A DNA stretch of 64,000 bases from assembly GCF_002855495.1 (NCBI RefSeq), contig NZ_PKRO01000002.1, forward strand, positions 124,001 through 188,000. The letters are read 5' to 3'. The translations under genes and the position numbers were made by a program. This document shows positions 26,694-36,414 of this stretch, in pieces. The stretch's first letter is position 1, and each line of letters starts with the position of its first letter. Below the pieces are notes generated by a model. The model was not told the origin of the DNA, searched no databases, and saw only the letters and a list, made by a program, of their open reading frames with translations. This DNA comes from Porphyrobacter sp. TH134 (GTDB lineage Bacteria; Pseudomonadota; Alphaproteobacteria; Sphingomonadales; Sphingomonadaceae).

Positions 26694-28985
26694 TCAGCCG
26701 CCCTTGCGGCTGGCTTCGGCGGCTTCGATCACGCCCGCGTCCCACGTTACGCGGGTCTGGGTTTGCGGATTGAAGCGGTTGTCTTCGTACTTCGCGGCCT
26801 TCGCGGCGGCGATTTCGGCCTCGGTCATGTGCTCGCTCGGCGCGAGGGCGAAGACATCGATCCCGCGGCTGATCTCGGTGCCGTAGATGTGGCCATTGTA
26901 CCAGTAGACCGACCAGTAACCGCCCAGCACCATCTGCTTGTCGTTGATCGGCCCGCGATCGAAATAGGCGATTTCCTTCGGATTGGCGCTGTCGGTGAAG
27001 TCCATCACGCTGAGCCCGCCCTGATACCAGGCCTGCGCAAACAGATCGCGGCCCGGCACCGGGATGATCGAGCCATTGTGCGCGACGCAGTTTTCCTTGT
27101 CGGATTGCGGCGCGGGCATCTTGTAATGGGCGCGGAAGACGAGCTTGCCGTCGACAATGTCATAGACCGCATTGGCGCCCCAGGTCTTGGGGTCGGACGC
27201 CTTGCAGCGCGGCCGCCCGCCGCCGCCCCATTCGTCGGTGAAGATCACCTTGGTGCCATCATTGTTGAAGGTGGCCGAATGCCAATAGGCAAAGGTGGTG
27301 TCGGTCACCGCGTCGATCCGCTTGGGGTTCAGCGGGTCGGCGATGTCGAACAGGATGCCATTGCCCGAACACGCGCCTGCCGCCAGCTTCAATGCGGGGA
27401 AGACGGTGATGTCGTGGCAGTGATCGGTCGGCGCGGTGCGCTGTGTGTTGTCGCCATGGTCGCCGCCGCGCCACAGACCGGCGATTTCGCCGGTCGCGGT
27501 GTCGGCAAAGACGCGCGGGGATTTGACGATGCGGGCCTTGGAGGGGTCGGCCAGCGGGATCTCGATCACATCGACCGAAAACAGCGCGGTGCGGGTGTCG
27601 CCGGGGACCTCGCCGATGCAACCGGCCAGTTCCTCGGTCTCGCGGATCCCGGCGGTGCCGGAATTGTAGACGATCAGGCGCGTGTCATCGGCACTGACGA
27701 TGGAATGGGTGTGACTGCCCCGGCAGGTCTGCACTCCGCCGACCTGACGCGGACGCGAAAGATCGGAGATGTCGAAGATGCGCAGGCCGCGGAAACGGTC
27801 TTCATTGACCTTGCCCGGCGCGCCTTCCAGCCCGCAATCGACCCGGCCGCGGGTCTGCTCGACGCTCATCACAAGGATATTGCCCACCACCGAGACATCG
27901 CCCTGCCCGCCGGGGCAGACCACGCTGCTCATCAGCGCTGGCACGCCATCAGCGCCCAGCTTGTAGAGGTTGAACCCGTGATACGAGCCTGCGACCATCA
28001 CATCGCTAAAGAAGGCAATGTCCGTATTGGCGAAATCGAGCAGCGGAGAGCGCTCCGCATATTCGGTGAGGTCTTCTTCCTCACGCTCGGGCGGGGTGGC
28101 TGCGGCTGCATCCGGCGCGGCCGCTACGGCTGGTGCGGCTTCGGGCTTGGCCTCATCCTTGGCGTCCCCGTCCTTCTTGGCGTCTTTCTTGGGCGGGACG
28201 GGCGGGCGCAGGTCGGCGGGGTTGGCGGGGTTGAAGAAGCCCGCAGGCTTGCCGAGGCTCGCGACCTTGGTGAGGTTCAGGATCGCCTCGCCCGCATTGT
28301 CGAAGCCCGCTGCAAGGCCCGAACGCGGATCGGCGGACAGGCCGGCGAGCAGCTTGTCCATCCGTTCGATCTCGCCGGTCTGCTCGCTGTCGATATCGCC
28401 GACGAACTGGTACAGCACCGGATCGGCGGCGGTGCCGTCTTCATCCAGCAGCTTTTCGACCATCTCGACCGCGCCTTCGTGGTGGGCGATCATCAGGGTG
28501 AGGAACTGGCGGTCGAACTCCACGCCCTTGGCCGCTGCCAGCGCTGCCATCTGATCTGGGCTCGCCATGCCCGCCATCATGTGATGCATATGCGCGCCGT
28601 GGCCTGCCATCTTGGGGTCTTCCGCTGGCTCCCCCCGCTCGGCCAGCCAGCCCTTCATGAAGGCGATTTCGTCCGCCTGACTGGATTCGATCCGCCCGGC
28701 GATATCCACCAGTTCCTTGGTGTTGGTGCGCTCCTTGACCAGCACGGCCATCTCCAGCGCCTGGGTGTGGTGCACGATCATGTGCTGCATGAAGGCGACA
28801 TCGGACGCGGTGTAGCTTGCCTGCGCCAGCTTGGTCGCGTCTTCGGCGGTCAGGGTCTTGCTCGCCTGACCGGGCGCGCCCGGCTGCACGATTTGCACGC
28901 TTTGGGCATAGGCCACGCCCGAGGCGGATAGCAGCAAAGCGGCAAGAACACCGCGCGAGGCGCGCGCAGCGAAAGCATCGGTCAT
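26694..28985 (-). CDS. Large secreted protein: two DUF305 copies plus LVIVD-type propeller
   Basis: A 763-residue protein with a signal peptide ending near GVAYA (residue 28). Residues about 55-220 hold two DUF305 units with their histidine-rich helices (FMQHMIVHHTQALEMA and LTLMIAHHEGAVEMVEKLL), a ferritin-like fold often linked to metals such as copper. A linker rich in Ala, Lys and Pro follows, then from about residue 325 a beta-propeller with repeated GLRIFDISDLSRPRQVG-like units (LVIVD repeats). A region MHHMM adds possible metal ligands. The start at 28,985 has AGGGGA upstream. The function is unknown; a periplasmic or surface metal-related role is an inference. Confidence 0.85.
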   Translation of the reverse strand: MTDAFAARASRGVLAALLLSASGVAYAQSVQIVQPGAPGQASKTLTAEDATKLAQASYTASDVAFMQHMIVHHTQALEMAVLVKERTNTKELVDIAGRIESSQADEIAFMKGWLAERGEPAEDPKMAGHGAHMHHMMAGMASPDQMAALAAAKGVEFDRQFLTLMIAHHEGAVEMVEKLLDEDGTAADPVLYQFVGDIDSEQTGEIERMDKLLAGLSADPRSGLAAGFDNAGEAILNLTKVASLGKPAGFFNPANPADLRPPVPPKKDAKKDGDAKDEAKPEAAPAVAAAPDAAAATPPEREEEDLTEYAERSPLLDFANTDIAFFSDVMVAGSYHGFNLYKLGADGVPALMSSVVCPGGQGDVSVVGNILVMSVEQTRGRVDCGLEGAPGKVNEDRFRGLRIFDISDLSRPRQVGGVQTCRGSHTHSIVSADDTRLIVYNSGTAGIRETEELAGCIGEVPGDTRTALFSVDVIEIPLADPSKARIVKSPRVFADTATGEIAGLWRGGDHGDNTQRTAPTDHCHDITVFPALKLAAGACSGNGILFDIADPLNPKRIDAVTDTTFAYWHSATFNNDGTKVIFTDEWGGGGRPRCKASDPKTWGANAVYDIVDGKLVFRAHYKMPAPQSDKENCVAHNGSIIPVPGRDLFAQAWYQGGLSVMDFTDSANPKEIAYFDRGPINDKQMVLGGYWSVYWYNGHIYGTEISRGIDVFALAPSEHMTEAEIAAAKAAKYEDNRFNPQTQTRVTWDAGVIEAAEASRKGG

Positions 28986-29256
28986 GGTAAAGTCCCCTAG
29001 GTTGTACGCTTGACCGCTAGAGTGCCGCGTCAACCCGCGCAGTCAACCCCGCCGGTGCCATGACGCGGGCCCATTCGACGAAACCACGATATCAGCCGAG
29101 CAGCCGCATCCTGCCTTCGCCATCGGCTGGCCCGCCCCGGTCTTGTGCGGCGCACCGTTCACCGCATGGGGCCAATTGCCTGCTTGCCGCGGCCATTCAG
29201 GCGTGGATAAGTGCATCGTTAAGCTCGCCGCAACCCTGTTGGAGTAGCCTCGTCGC

Positions 29257-30300
29257 ATGGCACGCCCTCGCATCCTCGTCACGCTCACCGGCCTTGCGGC
29301 CTCCTTCGCGGCTATTGCCAGCCCGGCGGCAGCCAGTCCGGACGAGCTTCAGGCGACATTCGACAACACCTTCGGCACCCAGGCGCGCAGCCCGCAAAGC
29401 TTCGAGGCGGTCTACGCCTCCAGCTTTGAACAGCGCATCGCGGATCTCGCCAACCCGGCGATGGGACGCATCGGTGTGGCCGCGATTGACCTTGCCACGG
29501 GCGAGGAGGTGATGGTGCTGGGCGACCAGCTGTTCCCCATGGCTTCGACCAGCAAGATCGCCGTGGCAGGCACCTTCCTCGAAATGGTCGAGCAGGGACG
29601 CTTTTCGCTCACCTCCGAATTCCCGCTGATGCTGCCGGTCGCCTCGGCCAAGTATTCGTCGGCCAAGGCGCCCGTGCGCCCCGGCCAGTATCTGCCCGCG
29701 ATCGATCTGATCGAGATCATGATTACGCGTTCCTCCAACCCGGCAACCGATGCGCTGCTGGCGGCGGTTGGCGGCCCGGCGGTCGTCAATGACTGGATCC
29801 GGCGTCAGGGAATTGCCGAGTTCTCGATCAACCGCGACATCGCCACGCTGGTGCGCGATGACGGCGAGCATAACCCGGCCGTCCATATCGACACCCGCGA
29901 TGCCGCCACCCCGCGCGCCATGGTGCGCCTGCTGGCAGGGCTGTACCGCGGTGATTTCCTGTCGGACCAAAGCCGGCAAGTGCTGCTATCGGCGATGAGC
30001 CGCACCGTCACGGGCAAGCGCCGGATCCCTGCGCATATCCCGCTGGAAGCGCGGGTCAGCCACAAGACCGGATCATTGAACAACACGTCGAGCGATATCG
30101 GCCTGATCGAATGCCCGGATGGCCGCGTCATCGCGGTGGCGATCTATGTCACCGGGCAGGGCACCAAGCTTGCCCGCGAGGAGCGGATCGCCGCGATTGC
30201 CCGCGCGCTGTATGATGGCTTTGCCGTGCGCGCCCAAACCCTTCAGGCGCAAAACCCAACCCGCAACTGGGCCAGCGCGCCTTACGGCACTGGCGGCTGA
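29257..30300 (+). CDS. Class A beta-lactamase-like serine hydrolase
   Basis: A 347-residue exported protein with a signal peptide ending near SPAAA (about residue 26). The penicillin-binding motifs are complete: the nucleophile in MASTSKIAVA (SxxK), SSN in TRSSNPATDALL (SxN) and HKTGS (KTG). The class A general-base region between them is poorly conserved, so whether it hydrolyses beta-lactams is open; it could be a peptidoglycan-acting or other serine hydrolase. It is followed by a strong bidirectional terminator. Confidence 0.85.
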   Translation: MARPRILVTLTGLAASFAAIASPAAASPDELQATFDNTFGTQARSPQSFEAVYASSFEQRIADLANPAMGRIGVAAIDLATGEEVMVLGDQLFPMASTSKIAVAGTFLEMVEQGRFSLTSEFPLMLPVASAKYSSAKAPVRPGQYLPAIDLIEIMITRSSNPATDALLAAVGGPAVVNDWIRRQGIAEFSINRDIATLVRDDGEHNPAVHIDTRDAATPRAMVRLLAGLYRGDFLSDQSRQVLLSAMSRTVTGKRRIPAHIPLEARVSHKTGSLNNTSSDIGLIECPDGRVIAVAIYVTGQGTKLAREERIAAIARALYDGFAVRAQTLQAQNPTRNWASAPYGTGG

Positions 30301-30325
30301 TTGGCCGCGTAATGGGTCGGACAGC

Positions 30326-30359
30326 AAAAAGGGCGGCACCGCGCGGCACCGCCCTTTTT
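30326..30359. terminator. Bidirectional rho-independent terminator
   Basis: An 11-bp stem, AAAAAGGGCGG (30,326-30,336) with CCGCCCTTTTT (30,349-30,359), lies between the convergent serine hydrolase and the small lipoprotein. The A and T runs allow termination in both directions. Confidence 0.9.
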
Positions 30360-30402
30360 GTTTTGCGCTGTCCCGCCGCACCGGCGAGAGCGCGCCCCTA
30401 GC

Positions 30403-30690
30403 TTATTCGGCAGCCTTTTCGGCTTCGGCAGCAACGTCGGCCGCTGCGTCACCGATGTCGTCGGCAGTCTTTTCGGCGGCGTCGGCAGCGCTGTCAGCGG
30501 CAGCTTCAACGCTTTCGGCAGTGTCGGTGGCAGCGCCTTCGATGGCTGCGCCCGCGCTGTCAGCGTTGGCTTCGGCATCGGCGGCCATCGCGTCGACGGC
30601 TTCTTCGGTTTCGGTTTCGGTGGTTTCGCTGCAGGCAGCAAGGCCGAGAGCCGAGGTGGCGATGGAGGCAGCGAGGATGATCTTGCGCAT
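30403..30690 (-). CDS. Small alanine-rich lipoprotein (entericidin-like start)
   Basis: A 95-residue protein. The signal MRKIILAASIATSALGLAAC ends in a lipobox cysteine at residue 20. The rest is an acidic Ala/Asp/Glu helix repeated as roughly 11-residue units (AADSAADAAEKTADDIGDAA), which may form a coiled rod in the periplasm. GGAAGGG lies before the chosen ATG; the longer open frame is not supported. The function is unknown. Confidence 0.75.
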   Translation of the reverse strand: MRKIILAASIATSALGLAACSETTETETEEAVDAMAADAEANADSAGAAIEGAATDTAESVEAAADSAADAAEKTADDIGDAAADVAAEAEKAAE

Positions 30691-30927
30691 GGTATATTTT
30701 CCCTTCCGTGTGCGAAAAACACGCAGCGTTAAAGCTGCGCCGACCGGGTTCTGGCGTTTGCCCGGTTCGAACCTGAATCTAGGGGCACATCGCAGGGGTG
30801 ACAAGTGAATTAGGGCGCCGAGCCGTAATTTTGCCGTAATTCTGCCACATTTTGATCGGCACCTCGGGGGTGCCTTCGCTGCGCCAAGCCTCTACCCGCG
30901 CTGGCTTGTGCCTGCTAGCAGGCTGGC

Positions 30928-33789
30928 ATGTCGGAAAAGCAGCACCTCTATCTCGTCGATGGCTCGTCCTATATCTTCAGGGCCTATCACCGGCTGCCGC
31001 CGCTGACGAACCCGGAAGGCACGCCGGTCGGCGCGGTCTATGGCTACACCACGATGCTGTGGAAGCTGGCCGCCGATCTCGATGCGGCGGACGGGCCGAC
31101 GCATCTTGCGGTTATTCTGGATGCGAGCGGGGTCAGCTTTCGCAACGATCTCTATGAACATTACAAGGCCAACCGGCCCGAGCCGCCCGAGGATCTCGTC
31201 CCGCAATTCCCGCTGATCCGCGATGCCACCCGCGCCTTCAGTCTGCCCTGCATCGAAGTGCCGGGGCTGGAGGCGGACGATCTGATCGCCACCTATGCCC
31301 GCCGCGCGCAGGAACGGGGGTGGGATGTCACCATCGTATCGTCCGACAAGGATCTGATGCAGCTGATCGGCGAGGTGAACGGCGCCCAAGGGCGTGGGCG
31401 CATCGACATGCTCGACACGATGAAGAACCAGCGCATCTGGCTGGAGGAGGTCGAGGAGAAATTCGGCGTCGGCCCCGAACTGGTGGGTGACGTGCTGGCG
31501 CTGATGGGTGATGCGGTCGACAATGTGCCCGGCATTTACGGGATCGGGCCCAAGACAGCCTCGAAGCTGATCGCCGAACATGGCTCGCTCACCGCGGCGC
31601 TGGATGCGGCGCCTGCAATGAAACCGTCGAAGCTGAAAGACCGCCTGATCGAAGGCCGGGCCGATGCCGAACTCAGCAAGGTGCTGGTCACGCTGAAAGA
31701 GGATTGCGATCTGCCGCAGCCGCTGGACGAAATGAAACTCGGCCCGGTGCCGCCCGAACCGCTGGCCGCGTTCCTTTCGCAGCATGGCTTTACCTCGCTC
31801 TTGCGGCGGCTGGATGCCGGTGCGGGCAGCCCGTCGCGCACCACCGATCTCAATCCGCCCAAGCCGAGCACGGCGGGGACGAAAGGTAATGCCGAGGCCA
31901 ATCGGCAGGCCCTGCCCGATTTTCCCGCTGTCGATCACGCCGCCTATGAAACGGTACAGACCCTCGAACGGCTGGAAGCCTGGGTCGCCCGCGCGCGCGC
32001 CGCGCAGGCGGTCGCGGTGGATACCGAAACAAGCTCGCTCGATGCGATCCGGGCCGATCTGGTCGGGGTCAGCCTCGCGCTTGGCCCCAATGATGCGTGC
32101 TACATCCCCTTGGGTCACCATAATATCGGGGGGGGCGGCAGCGACATGTTCGCCGAAAAGCCCGAGCAGGTGCCGATGGCCGCAGCCATTGCCGCGCTGA
32201 AACCGCTGCTGGAGGATGAGGCGGTCCTCAAGATCTTCCAGAACGGCAAGTATGATATGAACGTGCTGGCGCGGCAGGGGATCATGGTCGCGCCCATCGA
32301 CGACACCATGGTCATCAGCTTCGATCTGGATGCGGGGCGCGGTGAGGATGGCATGGGGGGCGGCCACGGGATGGACGAACTCTCCCAGCGCCACCTTGGC
32401 CATACCCCGATCCCGTTCAAGGACCTGTGCGGCACCGGCAAAAAGGCGATCGGCTTCGCCGAAGTCCCGCTGGACCGCGCGACTGCTTATGCCGCCGAGG
32501 ATGCGGACGTCACCTGGCGGCTCCATGCGCATCTGAAACCGCGCCTCGCCATCGAGGGCGGCAGCAAGGTTTACGAACGGGTGGACCGCCCGCTGATCCC
32601 CGTGGTCGCCGCGATGGAGCGTGAAGGTATCCGGGTCGACCGGGCGCGGCTGGCAAAATTGTCAGAGGAATTCGCCATCGAAATCGGCCGGCTGGAAGGC
32701 GAAATCCATGCGCTCGCCGGGCAGGAATTCACCGTCGGCAGCCCCAAGCAGCTGGGCGATGTCCTGTTTGACAAGCTGGGTTACAAAGGCGGCAAGAAAG
32801 GCAAGAGCGGGCAATATTCGACCGACGTTTCGGTGCTGGAAAAGCTCGCAGTCGAGGGCGCGCCGATTGCCCGAAAGGTGTTGGAATGGCGTCAGCTGGC
32901 CAAGCTGAAGTCGACCTATACCGATGCCTTGCAGGAAGCGATCAACCCCGCAACGGGGCGGGTGCACACCAGCTATTCTCTGGTCGGCGCGCAGACCGGG
33001 CGGCTGTCATCGACCGATCCCAACTTGCAGAACATACCCGTGCGCACGGCCATCGGCCGGCAGATCCGCGAGGCCTTTGTGCCCGAACCCGGCAACGTGC
33101 TGCTGGCGGCGGACTATTCGCAGATCGAACTGCGCCTCGCCGCGCATATGGCTGATGTCGACAGCCTGAAAGAAGCCTTCGCCCAAGGCGAGGACATCCA
33201 CGCCCGCACCGCGCGCGAAATGTTCGGCGAGGTGACGCGTGACACCCGCGCGCGGGCCAAGACCATCAACTTCGCGATCCTCTACGGCATCAGCCGCTGG
33301 GGCCTCGCCGGGCGGCTCGAAGTGTCGTCGGACGAGGCGCAGGCGATGATCGACACCTATTTCCAGCGCTTCCCCGGCATCCAGCGCTATATCCACGAAA
33401 CGCTCGAAAGCGTGCGGGCCAAGGGCTATTCCGAGACTTTGTTTGGCCGCAAGACGTGGTTCCCGCGGATCAATTCCAAGAACCAGGCCGAACGGCAGGG
33501 GTCAGAGCGCGCGGCGATCAACGCGCCGATTCAGGGCACCAGCGCCGACATCATCAAGCGCGCGATGGTGCGGATGCTGCCCGCGCTGGCGGATGCCGGG
33601 CTGCATGACGTGCGGATGCTGTTGCAGGTGCACGACGAACTGGTGTTCGAACTGCCCGAAGCCCGCGTCGAGGCGGCGACGCCGATCATCCGGCAGGTGA
33701 TGGCCGAGGCGGCCTTGCCCGCGGTTGAACTCACCGTGCCGCTGGGCGTGGACATCGGCACGGGGATGAGCTGGGACGCGGCGCATTAG
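30928..33789 (+). CDS. polA: DNA polymerase I
   Basis: A 953-residue three-domain enzyme for gap filling and RNA primer removal. The 5'-nuclease domain begins LYLVDGSSYIFRAYHRLP and has GLEADDLIATYA and GDAVDNVPGIYGIGPKTA. The central 3'-5' exonuclease domain has VAVDTETSSLDA (catalytic DxE) and YAAEDADVTWRL. The polymerase domain carries LLAADYSQIELRLAAHM (motif A), RARAKTINFAILYG (motif B) and LLQVHDELVFELPE (motif C). All catalytic residues appear intact, so proofreading should be functional. Confidence 0.97.
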   Translation: MSEKQHLYLVDGSSYIFRAYHRLPPLTNPEGTPVGAVYGYTTMLWKLAADLDAADGPTHLAVILDASGVSFRNDLYEHYKANRPEPPEDLVPQFPLIRDATRAFSLPCIEVPGLEADDLIATYARRAQERGWDVTIVSSDKDLMQLIGEVNGAQGRGRIDMLDTMKNQRIWLEEVEEKFGVGPELVGDVLALMGDAVDNVPGIYGIGPKTASKLIAEHGSLTAALDAAPAMKPSKLKDRLIEGRADAELSKVLVTLKEDCDLPQPLDEMKLGPVPPEPLAAFLSQHGFTSLLRRLDAGAGSPSRTTDLNPPKPSTAGTKGNAEANRQALPDFPAVDHAAYETVQTLERLEAWVARARAAQAVAVDTETSSLDAIRADLVGVSLALGPNDACYIPLGHHNIGGGGSDMFAEKPEQVPMAAAIAALKPLLEDEAVLKIFQNGKYDMNVLARQGIMVAPIDDTMVISFDLDAGRGEDGMGGGHGMDELSQRHLGHTPIPFKDLCGTGKKAIGFAEVPLDRATAYAAEDADVTWRLHAHLKPRLAIEGGSKVYERVDRPLIPVVAAMEREGIRVDRARLAKLSEEFAIEIGRLEGEIHALAGQEFTVGSPKQLGDVLFDKLGYKGGKKGKSGQYSTDVSVLEKLAVEGAPIARKVLEWRQLAKLKSTYTDALQEAINPATGRVHTSYSLVGAQTGRLSSTDPNLQNIPVRTAIGRQIREAFVPEPGNVLLAADYSQIELRLAAHMADVDSLKEAFAQGEDIHARTAREMFGEVTRDTRARAKTINFAILYGISRWGLAGRLEVSSDEAQAMIDTYFQRFPGIQRYIHETLESVRAKGYSETLFGRKTWFPRINSKNQAERQGSERAAINAPIQGTSADIIKRAMVRMLPALADAGLHDVRMLLQVHDELVFELPEARVEAATPIIRQVMAEAALPAVELTVPLGVDIGTGMSWDAAH

Positions 33790-33797
33790 GCGTTTAT

Positions 33798-33879
33798 CGT
33801 CACCCCAGCAGACGCTGGGGCCTAGAGCAGCAAGCGCTGCACTATGAGGCCCTAGGTCCCAGCTTTCGCTGGGATGACG
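33798..33879. repeat. CGTCA...TGACG palindromic repeat after polA
   Basis: The left arm CGTCACCCCAGCAGACGC... and the right arm ...AGCTTTCGCTGGGATGACG are nearly complementary around an inner CCTAG/CTAGG pair and a 25-base centre. The outer sequence is the same as in the element inside ileS (12,518-12,593). It starts nine bases after the polA stop. Confidence 0.85.
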
Positions 33880-33891
33880 AACGATGGCCAA

Positions 33892-33907
33892 TGTTTCACG
33901 TGAAACA
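33892..33907. promoter_or_regulatory. parS centromere-like site (perfect)
   Basis: TGTTTCACGTGAAACA is a perfect 16-bp palindrome identical to the widely conserved parS consensus bound by ParB. It lies in the gap between polA and the CDC48-type gene. Chromosomal parS sites cluster near the replication origin in most bacteria, so this places the window in the origin-proximal region. The identity of the motif is established knowledge; binding here is an inference. Confidence 0.88.
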
Positions 33908-33930
33908 TTTCAGGAACGAAGCACCCCCGC

Positions 33931-36237
33931 TCAATCGTGCTTCTTCTCCCGCGTCGGCTTGAGCATGTCGGGCGAGAAGAACCCGATCGGCTGCACCGCC
34001 GCCGCGCGCTTCTTCAGCTCGCCGCGCATCTTCTTGTACTCGTCCTCCATCTCGACCGTCACCGTCGCGCGCGAATCCTTGAGCGCGGCGTCGAAGTCCT
34101 GCGCCGCGACTTCGCTGACATCGCCGCCCAGACGCCGCAGCGCAGCAAGCCCGGCGCGGCGCACGAGGTCTTCGAGATCGGCGCCGGTGAAGCGCTCGGT
34201 CTGCGCCGCGAGGCTTCCCAGATCGACATCATTGGCCAGCGGCATCTTGCCTGTGTGAATGCCCAGAATATGCTCGCGTCCGGCCTTGTCGGGGGTGCCG
34301 ACATAGACCAGCTCATCGAACCGGCCGGGGCGCAGCAGGGCAGGGTCCACCAGCGTCGGGCGGTTGGTCGCGCCGATCACGACCACCGATTGCAGTTCCT
34401 CCAGCCCGTCCATTTCGGCAAGGATGGTGTTGACCACGCGCCCCGTCACCTGCGGCTCGCCCTGGCCTGATCCGCGGGCCGGGACAAGGCTGTCGATCTC
34501 GTCGATGAACAGCACGCAGGGTGCCACCGCGCGGGCGCGGGCGAATAGGCGGGCGATCTGCTGTTCGCTTTCGCCGTACCATTTGGACAGGAGGTCGCTG
34601 GATTTCATCGAGATGAAATTCGCCTCGGCCTCCTTGGCGACGGCTTTTGCCAGCAGGGTCTTGCCGGTGCCGGGCGGGCCATAAAGCAGAAAGCCCTTGG
34701 CCGGGCGGATGCCCAGACGGCGGAAGGCCTCGGGGTTTTTGAGCGGCAGCTCGATCCCCTCCTTCAGCTTGTCGGTCGCCTCGCCCGCACCGCCGATATC
34801 GTCCCAGCCCACATTGGGCACCTGCACCATCACCTCGCGCATCGCCGAAGGCTGAACGCGCTTCAGGGCGCTGAGGAAATCGTCGCGGCTGACGCACAGG
34901 TCTTCGAGCACTTCGGGCGGGACGGTGCGTTCATCCAGATCGAGCCGCGGCATGATCCGGCGCACGGCCTCGATCGCGGCTTCGCGCGCCAGCGCGGCAA
35001 TATCCGCGCCGACAAAGCCGTGGGTGACACGCGCCAGTTCATCCAGATCGACGGCGCTTTCCAGCGGCATGCCGCGGGTGTGAATCCCGATAATCTCGCG
35101 CCGCCCGCGCTGGTCGGGGACGCCGATCACGATCTCGCGGTCGAACCGGCCCGGACGTCGCAGCGCCTCGTCGATGGCGTCAGGGCGGTTGGTGGCCGCG
35201 ATCACGACGAGGTTGGCGCGCTTTTCCAGCCCGTCCATCAGGGTGAGCAGCTGGGCGACGAGCCGCTTTTCCGCCTCACCCGGCACCTGGGTGCGTTTGG
35301 GGGCGATCGAATCGATCTCGTCAATAAAGATGATCGCGGGCGCGGCGCGGGTCGCTTCTTCGAACACCTCGCGCAGGCGCTTTTCGCTTTCGCCATACCC
35401 CGAGCCCATGATTTCCGGGCCGTTGATGATGAAGAATTCGGCGTCGCTTTCGTTCGCTACGGCCTGCGCCAGGCGGGTCTTGCCCGTGCCCGGCGGGCCG
35501 TGGAGCAGCACGCCCTTGGGCGGTTCAACCCCGAGGCGGATGAACAGTTCGGGATAGCGCAGCGGCAGTTCGACCATTTCGCGCAAGGCCCGGATGGTCT
35601 CCTCCATCCCGCCGACATCGTCATAGTTCACCACCGCGCGGCCGTGGCTGGGGTCTTCAAACTCGGCGCGCAGTTCGACCTCGGTGTTCTCGTCGATATG
35701 GACGATGCCCTTGGGGCTGGTCGAGGCGACGGTGAGGCGGATCTGGGTCAGCGCGTAGGCCGGCGCACGCAGCAATTGGCGCACGTCGGCGGGCATGTTC
35801 TGCACGGGTTGCTGGCCGGTGGTGGCGACCAGATCGCCGGCCACCAGCGGGCGGCGGAAGAAGTTGCGCTTCAACGCCTGGGTCGGCCCTTGCAGCCGCA
35901 TCTCGCGCTGGGCGGGGGCAAACACCACGCGGGTGGCCGGGCGCGATTCGCCGCGGGCAATCTCGACATGCTCACCCGATCCGCCTTGCGCATTGCCGCG
36001 CTGGAGGCCGTCCAACCGCACCACGTCAAGCGCATCGTCTTCGGGATAGGCGGCCATCGCGATGGCGGCGGTGGTGCGCTTGCCGCGAACTTCCACCACA
36101 TCGCCTTCGGTGATGCCGAGTTTCTGGAAGGCGGCGCGCGGCATCCGGGCAATGCCGGCCCCGGATTCCTCCTGTCGGGCGGGCGCCACTTGCAGCCGCA
36201 CGGTGCGGATCGGGGCGGGGGTTTCGGCATCGGCCAT
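33931..36237 (-). CDS. CDC48/p97-type tandem AAA ATPase
   Basis: A 768-residue protein with the full archaeal/eukaryotic CDC48 layout: an N-terminal substrate-binding domain (residues 1-200), then two AAA modules. D1 has GPPGTGKT at about 247-254 and IIFIDEID at about 302-309; D2 has GPPGTGKT at about 520-527 and VLFIDEID at about 575-582. Both have arginine-finger stretches ending in RPGRFD. It would unfold or disassemble protein complexes, probably feeding a protease. Genes of this type are patchy in bacteria but known in sphingomonads. Its stop is 23 bases from the parS site. Confidence 0.95.
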   Translation of the reverse strand: MADAETPAPIRTVRLQVAPARQEESGAGIARMPRAAFQKLGITEGDVVEVRGKRTTAAIAMAAYPEDDALDVVRLDGLQRGNAQGGSGEHVEIARGESRPATRVVFAPAQREMRLQGPTQALKRNFFRRPLVAGDLVATTGQQPVQNMPADVRQLLRAPAYALTQIRLTVASTSPKGIVHIDENTEVELRAEFEDPSHGRAVVNYDDVGGMEETIRALREMVELPLRYPELFIRLGVEPPKGVLLHGPPGTGKTRLAQAVANESDAEFFIINGPEIMGSGYGESEKRLREVFEEATRAAPAIIFIDEIDSIAPKRTQVPGEAEKRLVAQLLTLMDGLEKRANLVVIAATNRPDAIDEALRRPGRFDREIVIGVPDQRGRREIIGIHTRGMPLESAVDLDELARVTHGFVGADIAALAREAAIEAVRRIMPRLDLDERTVPPEVLEDLCVSRDDFLSALKRVQPSAMREVMVQVPNVGWDDIGGAGEATDKLKEGIELPLKNPEAFRRLGIRPAKGFLLYGPPGTGKTLLAKAVAKEAEANFISMKSSDLLSKWYGESEQQIARLFARARAVAPCVLFIDEIDSLVPARGSGQGEPQVTGRVVNTILAEMDGLEELQSVVVIGATNRPTLVDPALLRPGRFDELVYVGTPDKAGREHILGIHTGKMPLANDVDLGSLAAQTERFTGADLEDLVRRAGLAALRRLGGDVSEVAAQDFDAALKDSRATVTVEMEDEYKKMRGELKKRAAAVQPIGFFSPDMLKPTREKKHD

Positions 36238-36384
36238 TAGGGGCGCTTCCTTGCAAACTTGCGATTTTTTGAACGAAACCGATAGCTAGGAAGCAGGGCG
36301 GCGGAATGCAATCAGCCATGCCGCAGCCGCGCAAGGCCCTATCTCGGCACGCAACCAGCGGGTTTGCCGAGGATGCGCGGCACA

Positions 36385-36414
36385 TAAAAAAAGCCCGGCA
36401 CTAGGTGCCGGGCT
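36385..36414 (-). terminator. Intrinsic terminator without an evident upstream gene
   Basis: A perfect 9-bp stem (AGCCCGGCA at 36,392-36,400 with TGCCGGGCT at 36,406-36,414, loop CTAGG) is followed on the minus strand by seven T. No minus-strand gene lies between here and the divergent scoA start, so it should end a non-coding transcript. On the plus strand no T run follows. Confidence 0.75.
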
